Shown here: piece after piece, positions 11,980 to 22,947 of the stretch
Layout: every line of letters starts with the position of its first letter
How positions within the stretch are numbered: the stretch's first letter is position 1
DNA from: Trichaptum fuscoviolaceum
Lineage: Eukaryota; Basidiomycota; Agaricomycetes; Hymenochaetales; Trichaptaceae
Direction of reading: 5' to 3'
NCBI GenBank assembly: GCA_910574455.1
Contig: CAJSYZ010000005.1
Location: 7,688,001-7,752,000, forward strand
Length of the DNA stretch: 64,000 nucleotides
The notes under the pieces: model-generated
Told to the model about the DNA's origin: nothing
Database searches by the model: none
What the model saw: the letters and a program-made list of their open reading frames with translations, nothing else
Translations under genes and position numbers: made by a program

Positions 11980-14900
11980 ATGTCAACTCGAAGACAAACG
12001 CGGGCTAAGAATAGCAATCAGCACCCGGGAGCCATAGTCAATAAACTCAGAACACGTCGAACGAAAGAGGAGGTATTGAGGGAGAAAGAAGAGAAGGAGA
12101 GAAGGAGAGAAGAGCAGGCCTCAAAGCGTGGTGAGGCATTGAGGGAAAAGGAGGAGAAGGAAAAACAGAAGGAAGAACGGGCAGCTCTGCGCGAAGCTGC
12201 GGCTCAACAAGCCGCGGATGCGAGAGAGAAGAGAAAACTTGATGCGGAACAGAAACGGGCAGCAAAAGAACAAGAGGCATCTGAGAAGGTACGCAAAAAG
12301 AGAGCTGCAGCAGAGCAACAGGAAACAGCAATACTGGAGACGATGGAGCTTGAGAAGAATTTGTCGAAGGCTCTTGACATTCACACCCAGATGGGCTCAA
12401 CTGCACCTAAGCTGGCTGGCACTGACAAACGAGGGCTAAAAAAACCGAAAGACACTCCTGAAGCTAGTGAGTCCTTATCTTCAAGACAGCGACAGTCGAG
12501 TTACCACATATTGGCATTGCAGGTTCAACGAACGAGGAAAAAGACAGCTTTTGTGAAGCTGAAGGCAATGCAAACTTTTATGTTCGTAAGTTGCATTACC
12601 TTTACGACTTTAGGTTTTGAAAGATGAACATATTGACTCACGTTATGATGCAGCCAATTCCGATGGACCAGATAGAGAGCGCGCAAAAAAGGCGAGGGAA
12701 AAGGACACCAGAGGTGCACTTCCTTTCCGTACTTGTGTGCAGGGCGCAAAGGCTTCAAGTCGTATCATAGGAGGCACTGGCTATCATAGTACGCTTGCAG
12801 GACAGGACAGCAGTCTTTCTGGTGAGGATACAGACATGATAGACTCGCCCAATACGTCGAAACGGAACGATAAGACAAAGCGACCTGTCAGGGCACTTCG
12901 CAACACAGATGGATCCACTTTCTTCGGCGGAGAGGGCAGAAATCCTGAGATCGCAGGGAAGATAGTAGAAGATATTGACTTGTGAGTTTGAAGTCGTACT
13001 ACTCAACCGTTCGCATCATAGTACGAAAGATGAGTTTCAAATTCAAACAAATTCAAGTTGATAGTAAGTGTGAAGCTTGATTTAAACTCAGCTACTTGAA
13101 GCTTATCATTGTAGTACTACTTACTACTACTACTAGTAGTACTAGTACTGATAGCTTGAATGCGCCCGCCACTGCCAGTGGCAGTTTGAGCGTGCCACGC
13201 GTGCGCCAGTGACACTGCCAGTGGCAGCGACCGTGGCGGCCCGGCGGGTCACCGCCGTGCCACACTTCTTCAAGATCATCATGAACCCAAACGTTGCAGC
13301 TTCTTCACTTATAATGCTCACATCCTTATCTTTGTCTCAAGTTGTGAGCCTGGCTGACACAAGGAAAATTTAGGCTCCCCGCCTCGGTGCAAGAGGATGC
13401 AAACTTTAGTCCTTGGGAGGATGAAGGAGAGACAGTAACCCTCACGAGTTTTCAAGGTGTAAAGAATAGCTTTGCGAGCGAGCGACAGACGGCACATCTT
13501 GTTGACTCCGACACTGATAATGTGAGTTGGTTAAAGCATTCATTAGACTGGCAGATGAAATCTTAATATTTTGATTGTGCGTTTAATTAGGACGCGAGGA
13601 GACTTACAATACCCGCCCAAGCCAATGTGAGTGCCGCTTAAAGTTCAAAGAAATCGTTCGATTCACAGAGACTATGCATCGGTGGAGTCCCATGCACAAC
13701 GATGGCTAATTAACAATGTTTCTGTATCGTATCAGGATGGAGCCAGCAATAAATCGAAGAAAAGGAAGCTATCCCGCGACACTCTCTCCGACTTGCAGGC
13801 TCCTACAATGTTGGTAAGTGGCATCATAATGTCTTGCTTCGTTCGCACTACTTATCCTTCCTTCTTTGTGCTCTGGAGAAGAAGAATATCAGGAGACAAT
13901 CGGCCGTTCAGGTGAGTGTTTCACATCAAAGCATGGATCTGGTGCCGGACTTTCTTGTTTCCTTCGGCGTCGACATATCTTTACTTCATTACTTACCAAA
14001 CCGTACTCTGAATAGGGCGCGAAAATGCAGAGAATCGCCAACTCCCAGCTTGATGTAACGGTAAGTTTATTCTGCTTTTACCCCCTCACTACTCACCTGT
14101 CATCTCGTCAGGAGGGTATTACTGTCGATGGACATAGAGAGCAATCGCCGGCGTTGTATCTGCAGATGCAGGTATGTGTAGGCATCGACACTCAATAGGA
14201 CAACTTTCTGCACCCCTTTCTTTGGCAAGGATCTGGTCGTCTACTAAGCTTTGCTTATTGTAGGACAGCATGATCGCGAATAATAAGAAGAGGAAGTCAC
14301 CGCCGGACTCTAACTCGCATGCCGTGGTAATTCTTGCATTTCCACCCAATATTCAAATCACTTCCTTACTATCTAAAACAGACTAGCATGAACGTGTATA
14401 TGAAGAAGCCGTCATCACAGGCTGCCTCAACAGTTAGTGTTAATCCTTCTAATCTCCATGTCATATCATTTCTGATTAAGCAACAAGGATTTGAACCTCA
14501 CTACTAGTAACAAGAGTAAACTGCAAGACAGTCATTCTCAGGCTGATATACTGGTATTCAATTCTCTTCGAGCTTTTCTTGGTAACAATTCCTCTAATTG
14601 CTACAGATAAAATCTTCTACTTCTATTCGCAATTTGAAGAGTTCTCTGGCGGCTCATGCGCAACATATTGCAAGTGTGAGCTAATTGCTGCAATTGATTC
14701 GTGTACTAATTCATGGCTCCTTTAACAGGCAAGTGGTTGTGAGGTGTCGCTAACACCACGAGCACAATCACCTGCGATGACGACAGTATCCATCAGTCCT
14801 GAACCCGAAGTGCTCGCAACCAAGGCTCATGATGGTCATCGCAAAGTCTCTCGGACTACTAGCTCTGTGCATTAATCAAATCATGTCTATGATATACATC

Positions 14901-16342
14901 CACTAACTTGCAGAAATGCAGACATCTGTAGGGCTTGAAGACAAGGATAGAAATAGTATCGGAAGGGAGGGATCCCGCGTTCCTGGCAAAAAAAGGGCAA
15001 CGAATCAGTGTCTCCCTCCCGGAACTCAGGCAGGCTGGACTCACATTCTTCTGCCTTCACTGTATCGCGCAGTTGGAAAGTCCACAACTCCATGGCAAAA
15101 CCCGGACAATAAGTCCATCGGAACCTTGTGGGGGAAGGTGTTTGATTCTGTCGAACTTAGTTACGACACGCAATTGGCCGACATCTGTTCTTTAGTTGAG
15201 TCATCCCTTATTGTCTTACATCGGCCATTTTGAATCAAGTATGATCTGCCCTGTAGGCAGCCCAGAGATGCTCTGATAGTTGGCGCAAGAAATTGTTCGA
15301 GAAAGCCGAACAATCAATTTCGAGTTTCGTCGGCAATGAGCGTTCTAAGTCGGTGGAGACCGAAGAAATTGTGAAGATGTTGCAGACGATGGTTGACAAG
15401 AAGAAAGCTGAACCATTCCTCTGGGAAAGCTGGCATAGTATGGATAAGGTATGTAAAAATTTGCCCCATGTCACCCTTCGTATCCCTGCATTGACTCTGA
15501 AAGTACAGAAGCAAGAGTTGTTCTGCTCTGATCTTGTAATCTCAGTGTTGTCCGTACACCTAGTCTTGGCCCTGGGTCGGCATAAAGTACTGGATAAAAA
15601 CACAATAGGAAAGCCTATCGGTGCCCTCGCTCTTGCGGCAACCGCGGTATCTATCTACTTCAGTTCTTATAGTGGCTTTATTCGCTGAATTTCTCATGAA
15701 CAGGTCAAGGTTGCAATCGACAAGCAAGTGGCCCGGTTGCAAAAGATCAAAGAAGAGTTTGGTGGCGCTGAGTGGTACTTCACCAGTGCTCTGTGGCAGC
15801 CTCATACGGACGACTATGTTAACTTATTGTCGAATTCCTCGTTTTTTACTGAATCAAACTGGGAGAAGGTCCGATCCCGCCTAGCAGCTTACAATTCCAT
15901 TGAAGATTTTAGTGCGGGAAAGAACACCGAACTTGTTGGATCGGGTGTCACTGGCAGGGATTTCTCCCTGTATCTTGACGTTGGAGACGCGGATGCGAGC
16001 GGCGAGTATACATATGGCGAGGGCGCTACTAGAAGTAGTAAGTGCAAGGAGGATAAGGATAATGACGGCGAAGAAGTCGAGGATTTCAAGGATAGGGAAG
16101 ACGATATGGAGGACGAGAGTGTGCTTGGCGAGGGAGACGAGGACGAGGACAAGGATCAGGAGGAGGACAAGGATCAGGATCAGGATGAGAACAAGGATGC
16201 GGACAAGAATTTCAGCATGGGTTATGGACGCAGTGGAGGTTTTGAGGGCGAGGAGAATGACGCAGGCAGAGAGGACGGGGAAGGCGATCGCGAGGACGAG
16301 GGTTCATTATGGGATTCGGCTACGGACGGCGCAGACTTTTAA
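11980..16342 (+). CDS. Coiled-coil/acidic accessory gene of the Plavaka element, many introns
   Basis: I do not recognise a named domain. Exon 1 (from the ATG at 11980) encodes a highly charged, Lys/Glu/Arg-rich coiled coil of about 130 residues. Exons follow after 12520 and at about 12655-12980, the latter ending at a GTGAGT donor at 12981 that starts a roughly 390-bp intron. Small exons come next (about 13374-14900), each bounded by GT and AG. A helical segment follows (about 15270-15447, SWRKKLFEKAEQ). The last exon (about 15704-16342) begins VAIDKQVARLQKIKEEFGG and ends in a long Asp/Glu/Lys repeat tail. The head-to-head layout and shared repeats with the transposase suggest a partner protein carried by the transposon. 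The stop at 16342 may not be the real end, because a good acceptor and a 29-codon exon lie beyond the nested retrotransposon at 27420. Exon boundaries are tentative. Confidence 0.6.
13090..13262. repeat. Repeat module inside the long intron of the accessory gene
   Basis: CTTGAAG is followed by a run of AGTAGTACTA units (about 13110-13155), then by two copies of CACTGCCAGTGGCAG (13179 and 13216) in a GC-rich setting. This is the same motif set as the bidirectional promoter at 11503-11979. It could be an inserted miniature relative of the transposon end or an internal regulatory site. Confidence 0.45.
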
Positions 16343-16389
16343 GAGCAGGTCGATCTCTGGTGAGCTTCGGCTTTGACCCATCACCCCGC

Positions 16390-16939
16390 TGTTACGTTCA
16401 CGGCTTCGATGGACTTATCACGGAAATGATAAGTGACCAAAGCGTTGTTGGGTGAAGTAGCAAGTACAGTATAGAGGGTCCGCTTTGTGAGGGTCTCTAT
16501 ACCGGAAGTCGTGGGTGAACAGAGTCTTTGGTACGTGATTGTAAAAGACTATAGGAGGATTGACTTAAGTGTCATCCTGGGACGCTATGTACATGGCCTT
16601 ATATACTACAGAGAACAATAGAGTGGAGCAAGGAATGAAGCTACATCATCGCGGGTCAGAAGTGGAGTGAGTCTGTCATAGTGGCTCTAATTAATGGAGG
16701 ATGATGTCAGATCGGAGCATAGGTGGAGTGGAGTGGAGTAGAATGATGTATCATCGGAGTGGAAGGTCCTGGGGCTCTCGGAGTGAAGGTGGAGCAAGTG
16801 GAGCCATCGGAGTGTGGAGTCAATGATGAAAGAATGATGCAATGTGTGTACGCACATGCAGGTAGAAAGGGTGAGAGAAAAAGATGAGGGGGAACAGAAA
16901 ACAATGTGTAAACAAGGGTAAGCAGCTTGATGCGTAACA
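16390..16939 (-). repeat. 3' LTR of the 11-kb element
   Basis: A 550-bp direct repeat partner of 26829-27378, with TG...CA ends. Visible differences from the partner are T/C in GAGTCTGTC and A/G in GCCATCGG. Confidence 0.96.
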
Positions 16940-17105
16940 ATACCCTGTCACTAAGATTGAAATTCCGTAGTAGCATAAGAATGCGAATGCGAGAATTTCA
17001 AAGAAAGGTACAACGCTATAGGATCAAGTTAAGATCAATAAGTAAAAGCGTAAGAGAGAGATAAATATCAGTCGCTATAGGGTCAAGTTAAGACCAATAA
17101 GGGGT

Positions 17106-18580
17106 TCAAGCGCTGGGTACATTGGATGAAATCGTCTGCGAAAAATCAAAGTTATTAAGGAAGGTATGATATAAAGAAACAGACTGCGGATTAGTCCAGT
17201 CGATGGGGGCATATGTCTCGGGCGAAGTGAAGTCCTCGGATCGGGGAGTGTTGACCACATAAACTGGCGAAGATGGTTGGATAACGACGTTGGGCGGAGT
17301 CATGCGAGGTAGTTCAGGAAGGGGCACGTCCTGGGCTTGCTGATTGATCACCTGAAGTTCTTCCTCTGTTGGTAAGTGGAGCTGTTGACGAGGGCTGGGC
17401 AGTGGCGGAGCGGATTCGAAATTGCTGAGTTGATCGAGGTCGAAGATCGGCACATGCACTTGCTCATGGTATGCATCGGGCGCAGCCAGTGGGGGTAGCT
17501 CGAGAGGGGAGGGAGTTGTCATAGGCTGTGGTTCCAGGTCGTCTGGTAAGTGTACCTGTCCATCTTTGATTTCCGCTGAGAGGAGGCGCTCGAATTCGTA
17601 CTCGGTGAACTGGTTCTCGAGTTGAGTAATAAGAACTTGATTCATGCGACGTACAGGCTCCTGATACTCATAAGAATCAATCTTCTGCTTCCTGAGTCGG
17701 TTGTTCTCCAAGATATCAAGCATTTTGCACAGGTGGCCATACATCTGTTGCGTAGTGTAGACAATGTGCGGGAGTGGGCTGACGCTGGTGTTCTTGGTGA
17801 GGTCGCAAAGTTTGCCGTTGTGGAGAAGAGCAGCTGCACACTGTCGACGGGTCTGCGAGGTCTGGATGAAGGGGAGTCCGGGGAGGAGTTGGTCGCATAG
17901 AGGGGGGAGGAGGAGGCCTTCTCTGTATCTCTGTCGGTTCGGGTGCACTCGTTTCTGTGTCGAAGTGTAATAGAGGCGACCAGAGAGTCCGTGCCGGGTG
18001 TTGCGAGTAACGGGCATGGGGACTAGTTCTAGTGAACCGGGCAGTACCTGCAACACTTGCATATGCAGATCGGGTCTTCGTCATACGCCACAAAGTGTTG
18101 CTGCGTTGTTCCTGCGTGGCGGATGCGGCGGCCTATCCAGGGGACGTAAGGGAGCTCGAGGAGGATGTGGAGGGCTTGAAGAATTGGGACAGCGTATTCG
18201 GGGGTGAAGAAGGTGCGGCGGAGGACTAGAGTGGTGAGCTGGGGGTGGGGGTTGAGAGTCTTGAGACGGCGGATGTTGACAAGATCAGTGTGGGCCGGGT
18301 CGAAGATATACTCTCGGACAAGGTCGAGAGGACTCAAAGGGGGAAATGTAGGAGATGGAGGGGGAGAGGGGTATTCGTTCTCGGGGTGGACGGGTGTCAG
18401 TTGCGGGTGCCATACGCCATTGTGCCAGTCGTTTGCGTGATTGCCCCAGCCTGTTACCCAGAGGGGATCAATATCCTCAACAGGTAGTAAGGGTCCGGGG
18501 TCAGTGGCGGCGAGGTGCTCCTCGGCGTCAAAGGGAGGGACTTCGAACGTCGGATTGGGGGTGTCGAAGTTGAATGGCAT
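17106..18580 (-). CDS. Extra 3' reading frames of the 11-kb element (unknown, Pro-rich)
   Basis: Two overlapping frames, 18580-18029 and 18062-17106, read like one protein interrupted by a frame change near 18045. The first has acidic and Pro-rich segments, then a Cys-dense motif (ICICKCCRYC) at its end. The second continues with a basic segment, a helical middle and a long Pro/Leu-rich acidic tail. They lie downstream of the integrase/chromodomain frame, the position of env-like or accessory genes in other LTR elements. No signal peptide or membrane segment is evident, so an envelope role is not supported. Function is unknown. Confidence 0.45.
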
Positions 18581-19350
18581 GTCGAGTGGGGATATTCTCT
18601 TTGTCAGAATCGGGGTTGTCTGTGGTGTGACTGGTCAGGGATTCCGTGGAGGTGGTCGGGCTATATGCAGGAGAAAAGGGTTCCAAGGGCGGAGGGGATG
18701 TGGAACTGTTGGAGCTAGAAGTTCGAGCGGGTGCCGGTTGTCTGTGAATGAATCTAAATCCGTTTGGAAGTTGTACAGATCCTTCGAGGTCGTTTGACTT
18801 GACCATTTGAATTAGTATATAGAGTCCTATCGAAAGGTGTGCCTGGTGTAGTGGAGTCGCATGGGTAAGAAGAGTATCGATGAAATCGATGAGGTGATTG
18901 AGCGGTGGAGTGTTGGGTTCTTCTTGTTGATGAATGAAATTGAATAGGTGGAAAATGAGTGTGGGTTGACGGTTGGTCGGAGTTTCTGCTGCTAGTGTGC
19001 GAAGGTCGTTAAGAATTTGTTCTTTGCTTATTTCTGTGGGAGGGGGAGGGTCATTACTAAGGGGTTGTGGAGATGGTATCGGAGTAGGGCGGCGGTGGTT
19101 GATATTGCGGCGTTGATGTGATAATGAACTGATTGTGCGGCCCATATCATACTGAAATTTCCGGGGTGTCTCTTCGATATGCGTGTGAGAACACGAAGCG
19201 TTGGTTGAAAGGTTGATAGGGTCCTGGGCCTTGGTCAATGCGTTTGAATGCTTCGATAAGGAGTAGTTCCGCAAGATCCTTGACTTCAGGGCGGATGTCA
19301 AGTGAGAGGATGTATGCACAAACGTTAGCGAGATCGGCTGGTTTGATCAT
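18528..19350 (-). CDS. Extra 3' reading frame of the 11-kb element (unknown, helical)
   Basis: A frame starting MIKPADLANVCAYILS at 19350 runs to 19147 and overlaps a second frame (19319-18528) that continues the likely protein after a one-base frame change near 19170. The conceptual product has an N-terminal helical domain, a Pro/Thr-rich linker, a second helical region (LIFHLFNFIHQQ, LSIGLYILIQMV) and a Ser/Pro-rich tail ending near DKENIP. I do not recognise the family. Its place between the pol C-terminus and the next extra frame suggests an element-encoded accessory protein. Confidence 0.45.
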
Positions 19351-19426
19351 GGCCTGGTGGGTAGGGGAGCTTCTGGGTTCGATGAAATACTTCTGGGGTT
19401 GTCTAGATTCCGGGTGGTAGTTGAGA

Positions 19427-22400
19427 TTACACTCGGAGTTTCGGAGGATTTTGACAGATGGCGTAGTGTACTTGTTCCGGATGGGGTAATTGGACAGATG
19501 ACCGGGAGGTCATTTGATCCGGTGTGCCTTCTTGTATTCCGATAGAAGTTCCTGAGTATTCTCCAGTGATTGTTCCGGTATCCATTGGTTCTGTGATGTC
19601 GGGTATCCTAACCATTTGACAAGATATTCGCGCTTCTTCAGAGGTCCTCGGTGATTGAGTATTGCTTTCAACTTCATATTCTTCTTCTCCTTCGATAAGG
19701 TCAGGTGGCGGTCGTGTGTAAGATGGTCCATGTTCGTCCGTTTCCTTGTGTGGAGTGAGAAGAGAAGCATGAAATACTGGGTGTATTTTCCAATGCTCTG
19801 GAAGATCGAGTTGATAGACATTGTCCCTGAGCTTCTTGATGATCGTAAAGGGTCCTTCTCGTTTAGATTGGAATTTCGAGGGTAGTCCGGTGCGTCTGAG
19901 GTTCCTGGCTTCTAACCATACACTTTGTCCTTCTTCCAAGGGCTGGAAGTGTGATTCCTGTGTCTCACGCTGGAATTCTTGTGCGAGAGTTAGAGCTGCT
20001 TCGGCTTCGGTTTGGAGTTCCAATATCTTGATTAAGCGAGTTTGGAGTGTGGGGATGTTACTGTTGATCTCGGATTTTTCCGTAGGAAATGATGTTGGGT
20101 CGTATCCCATGAGTAATCGGAAAGGGGTCTGCTCTGTGGTGGAATGCTTGCGATTGTTGTGAGTGAATTCCATCATTGGTATGTATCATGACCAATGTTG
20201 GGGGTGGTTTGCTGCGTAAATTCGGAAGTATGCTTCGATCTCCTGGTTTGTTTGTTCTGCTTGTCCATCAGTTTGTGGGTGATATGCTGTAGACATAGCC
20301 TGCTTAATGTGCAGTAAGCGGCATAGCTGTCTGAATAGTGTCGATGCAAATTGGGGTCCACGATCTGAGATTATTTTCCTGGGTAATCCAAATCGTTTGT
20401 AGACATTGTCGATGTAGAGTTGTGCGGTATCGAGTGCGGTGATTGTCTTGTTGCATGGGGTGAGTACTATTGCCTTGGTGCAATCATGGTCCACAATAAC
20501 ACATATGCTGTTGTAGCCATTTGATTCCGGTAGGTCGGTAATGAAATCAATATTGACTGTAGCAAAGGGGTATGTGTCTTTGTCTGCGATGATCGGGCTG
20601 AGCGGAGGTACGAGTGGATGGTGATTTATCTTCATCTGTTGGCAAATTGCGCATCCTTGCACATATTTCGAAATGAACTGCTGCATGCGGGGCCAGTAGT
20701 AGGTGCGTCGAATCTGTTCCATTGTGTTTGCTATTCCTGGGTGATTTCGCGTGGGGAGGTCATGATGAAGTCGTAAGATGTTTCTCATGATTTCCTTGTT
20801 CTTCGGAACATAGATCTTGTTCCTAAAGTGTACGAGGTTATCCTTGATTGAGAAGTCATTCATCTTTGGTTTCGTGAGGGGGAGTTCTTTCTGAATGAGT
20901 GTCATTGCTTTCTGAATGTCGCCTGTTTCGAGTCGAATCTTGTCATGAAGTTCATCGATGTCAATGGTGTTTCGGTAGTCATCGTCCTGTTCTTCTATTT
21001 CGGCTTCGAGTATTTCCATCTCTTGAATGAAAACCTTTTCTGGTAGAAGTGTAACTTCGTTGTTGAGTTCTCCTTCCGTTTTAAATTGGTCGGGTCTCCG
21101 GGAAAGGGCATCGGATTGAATCATGTGTTTTCCGGGGACTGCTTGGATTTGGAGGGGGTAACGTGAAAGTTCGTTCTGCCATCGGGCTTGTCGAGGGGTT
21201 AATCGTTGTGGTTGTCGCCAATAGGTTAGGTTCTTGTGATCACAATGTACTGTGATAACATGTGGGCTGCCTAATAGATAGTGTTGCCATGTCTGTAATG
21301 CGCGGATGATAGCAAATAGTTCCCTGTCGTATATTTGCCAGTTTCGTTGTGTTGGATTAAGTGCTTGGGAGATGTATCCAATTGGTCGTAATTGATTATC
21401 CTTGTCGAGTTGTCGTAGTACTACACCAGTAGCTACGGCTGAAGCGTCGGTTTCGAGGTAGAATGGCTTGTTTGGGTTGGGTTGCATAAGGAGTGGCTGT
21501 TTCGAAAATAAGTCCTTGAGTGTTTGAAAAGCATGTTGTTGTCGGTCGGTCCAAACAAATGGTATGTTTTTGCGTTTTAGTTGATCAAGGGGTCGGCATA
21601 TGGTGGCATAATGGGGAATGAATCGCCTGTAGAAGTTCGTAAATCCTGTAAATGATCGTATGTCTCGTAGATTCTTTGGTGTCGGCCAGTCAACTATTCC
21701 TTGTATCTTCGTCGGGTCAGTCTTGATCTGTGACTCGGAGATAATGTATCCTAGGAATGGGACTTCGGTCTGGTGGAATCGGCATTTGGCGGGTTTGAGA
21801 TATAGCTTGTGTTTCTTGAGGACATCGAAAACTTCGAGGGTATTCAAGATAAGTTGTTGCATAGTGGCGGCATGGATCATAATGTCGTCCATGTAAACAA
21901 TACACTTGTTTTCGCGGATTTGCTTCGCAAGTATATCATTCATGAAACGTTGAAAGGTGGCGGGTGAATTGCATAGGCCAAAGAACATAACTGTCGGTTG
22001 AAAGTGTCCTTCTTCGCAGTTGAATGCGGCTTTCCATTGGTCTTCTTCCTTGATTCGAATGTTGTGGTATCCTTGTCGAATATCGAGGGTGGTGAAGTAT
22101 TTGGATCCTTGGAGTTGATTCAATAGTGTCTGGGTGTTCGGTATCGGAAATCCATCGCGGATTGTATGCTCGTTTAGATATCGATAATCCTGAATCGGTC
22201 GGAGGGTTCCATCTTTCTTGCTGATGAAGAATAATGGTGAGGCCATTGGTGATGCGGAGGGTTTAATGAATCCTTTCTTGAGTAGGTCATTAATAAGGTC
22301 ACGGAGTATGGGTCTTTGGTGGTACGGAGTGTTGTAGGTTTTGAAGATTTTCGGTATGAATGAGGGTTTCGTCTTGATTTCGTGATCATAAGGTCGTGCT

Positions 22401-22441
22401 GGTGGATATGTTTGGATTTCTTTTTGAGAAGATGTTGGCAT
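19427..22441 (-). pseudogene. pol of the 11-kb element: RT, RNase H, integrase, chromodomain
   Basis: Read on -, reverse transcriptase begins near 22441 and has KKDGTLRPIQDYRYLN, then the catalytic YMDD at about 21890. RNase H (YLETDASAVATG) is near 21460. Integrase has an H2C2 finger ending CAICQQ near 20630, and the DDE region includes SDRGPQFAS at about 20360 and a conserved Glu at about 20250. An in-frame TGA at 20188-20186 falls just after the DDE core. The frame then resumes with MMEFTHNNRKHSTTEQ, the GPF-type module and EGEEEYEVE. One further base shift near 19660 moves the chromodomain core (YLVKWLGYPTSQNQWIPE) into the frame ending at 19510. The order matches a Ty3 chromovirus. The breaks argue that this copy needs help in trans, unless recoding or assembly error explains them. 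Confidence 0.88.
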
Positions 22442-22947
22442 AGGGCATATATTCCTTTGGGATGTCGAGTTTTTCTGGTGGTGGTAGCTTCTGTTGTTTT
22501 TTCTTGTTCCATTCGGGTTGAAATCGTAATCTTGTTTATGGTGATTGCATCGTTTCCCCAGTCTATCTTTGGTTTAGCTTGTTTAAACCAAGGTAGACCT
22601 AGTATAACGTCGTCCTTTGAGATATGAGTGAGGTAGAAATGTGGTGAAAGAGTGTGGGGGTGTGTGATGTGGATTCGAGTTCGTTTGGTGACACTGCCTT
22701 CTGTGTTGAGTGTACCATCGGCGTTACTGACTAGTATGGGTTTGTCGATTTTCTGCGTTTTTAGTTTGAGTTTGTTGGCTAGTTTTGAGTTGATGAAATT
22801 GAGTTGTGCTCCGGTGTCGAGTAGAGCTGAGAGTGTGTGAGGTTGTCCGTTAATGAGTACCGTGATGGGTATGCGAAAAGAGCGAGTGTTTCCGTTGATA
22901 GTGATGGTGTTGAGTTGAATCGGATTAACCAACTCGGAGTTGATCAA
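22174..22947 (-). CDS. Protease segment of pol, reached by -1 frameshift from gag
   Basis: The frame opens at 22947 directly over the gag stop codon and contains a retropepsin-like motif (LLDTGAQLNFINS) near 22820. A typical Ty3 stretch (GLPWFKQAKPKIDWG) follows, leading into the linker before RT. There is no ATG at the overlap, which fits entry by -1 frameshifting on AAATTTT. The RT frame starts two single-base shifts later (about 22400-22460, in short G and A runs), so the join to RT is broken here. Confidence 0.8.
   Translation of the reverse strand: MINSELVNPIQLNTITINGNTRSFRIPITVLINGQPHTLSALLDTGAQLNFINSKLANKLKLKTQKIDKPILVSNADGTLNTEGSVTKRTRIHITHPHTLSPHFYLTHISKDDVILGLPWFKQAKPKIDWGNDAITINKITISTRMEQEKTTEATTTRKTRHPKGIYALCQHLLKKKSKHIHQHDLMITKSRRNPHSYRKSSKPTTLRTTKDPYSVTLLMTYSRKDSLNPPHHQWPHHYSSSARKMEPSDRFRIIDI

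Noticed and set aside
16060..16230. Tandem GACAAGGATCAGGA repeats as a satellite or CRISPR-like array
   Set aside because: These are in-frame Asp/Glu/Lys codons of the accessory gene tail with no regular spacers; low-complexity coding sequence explains them.
17106..19350. An env-like gene in the 11-kb element
   Set aside because: There is no signal peptide, transmembrane anchor or Cys pattern of a fusion glycoprotein, so the frames are left as unknown.
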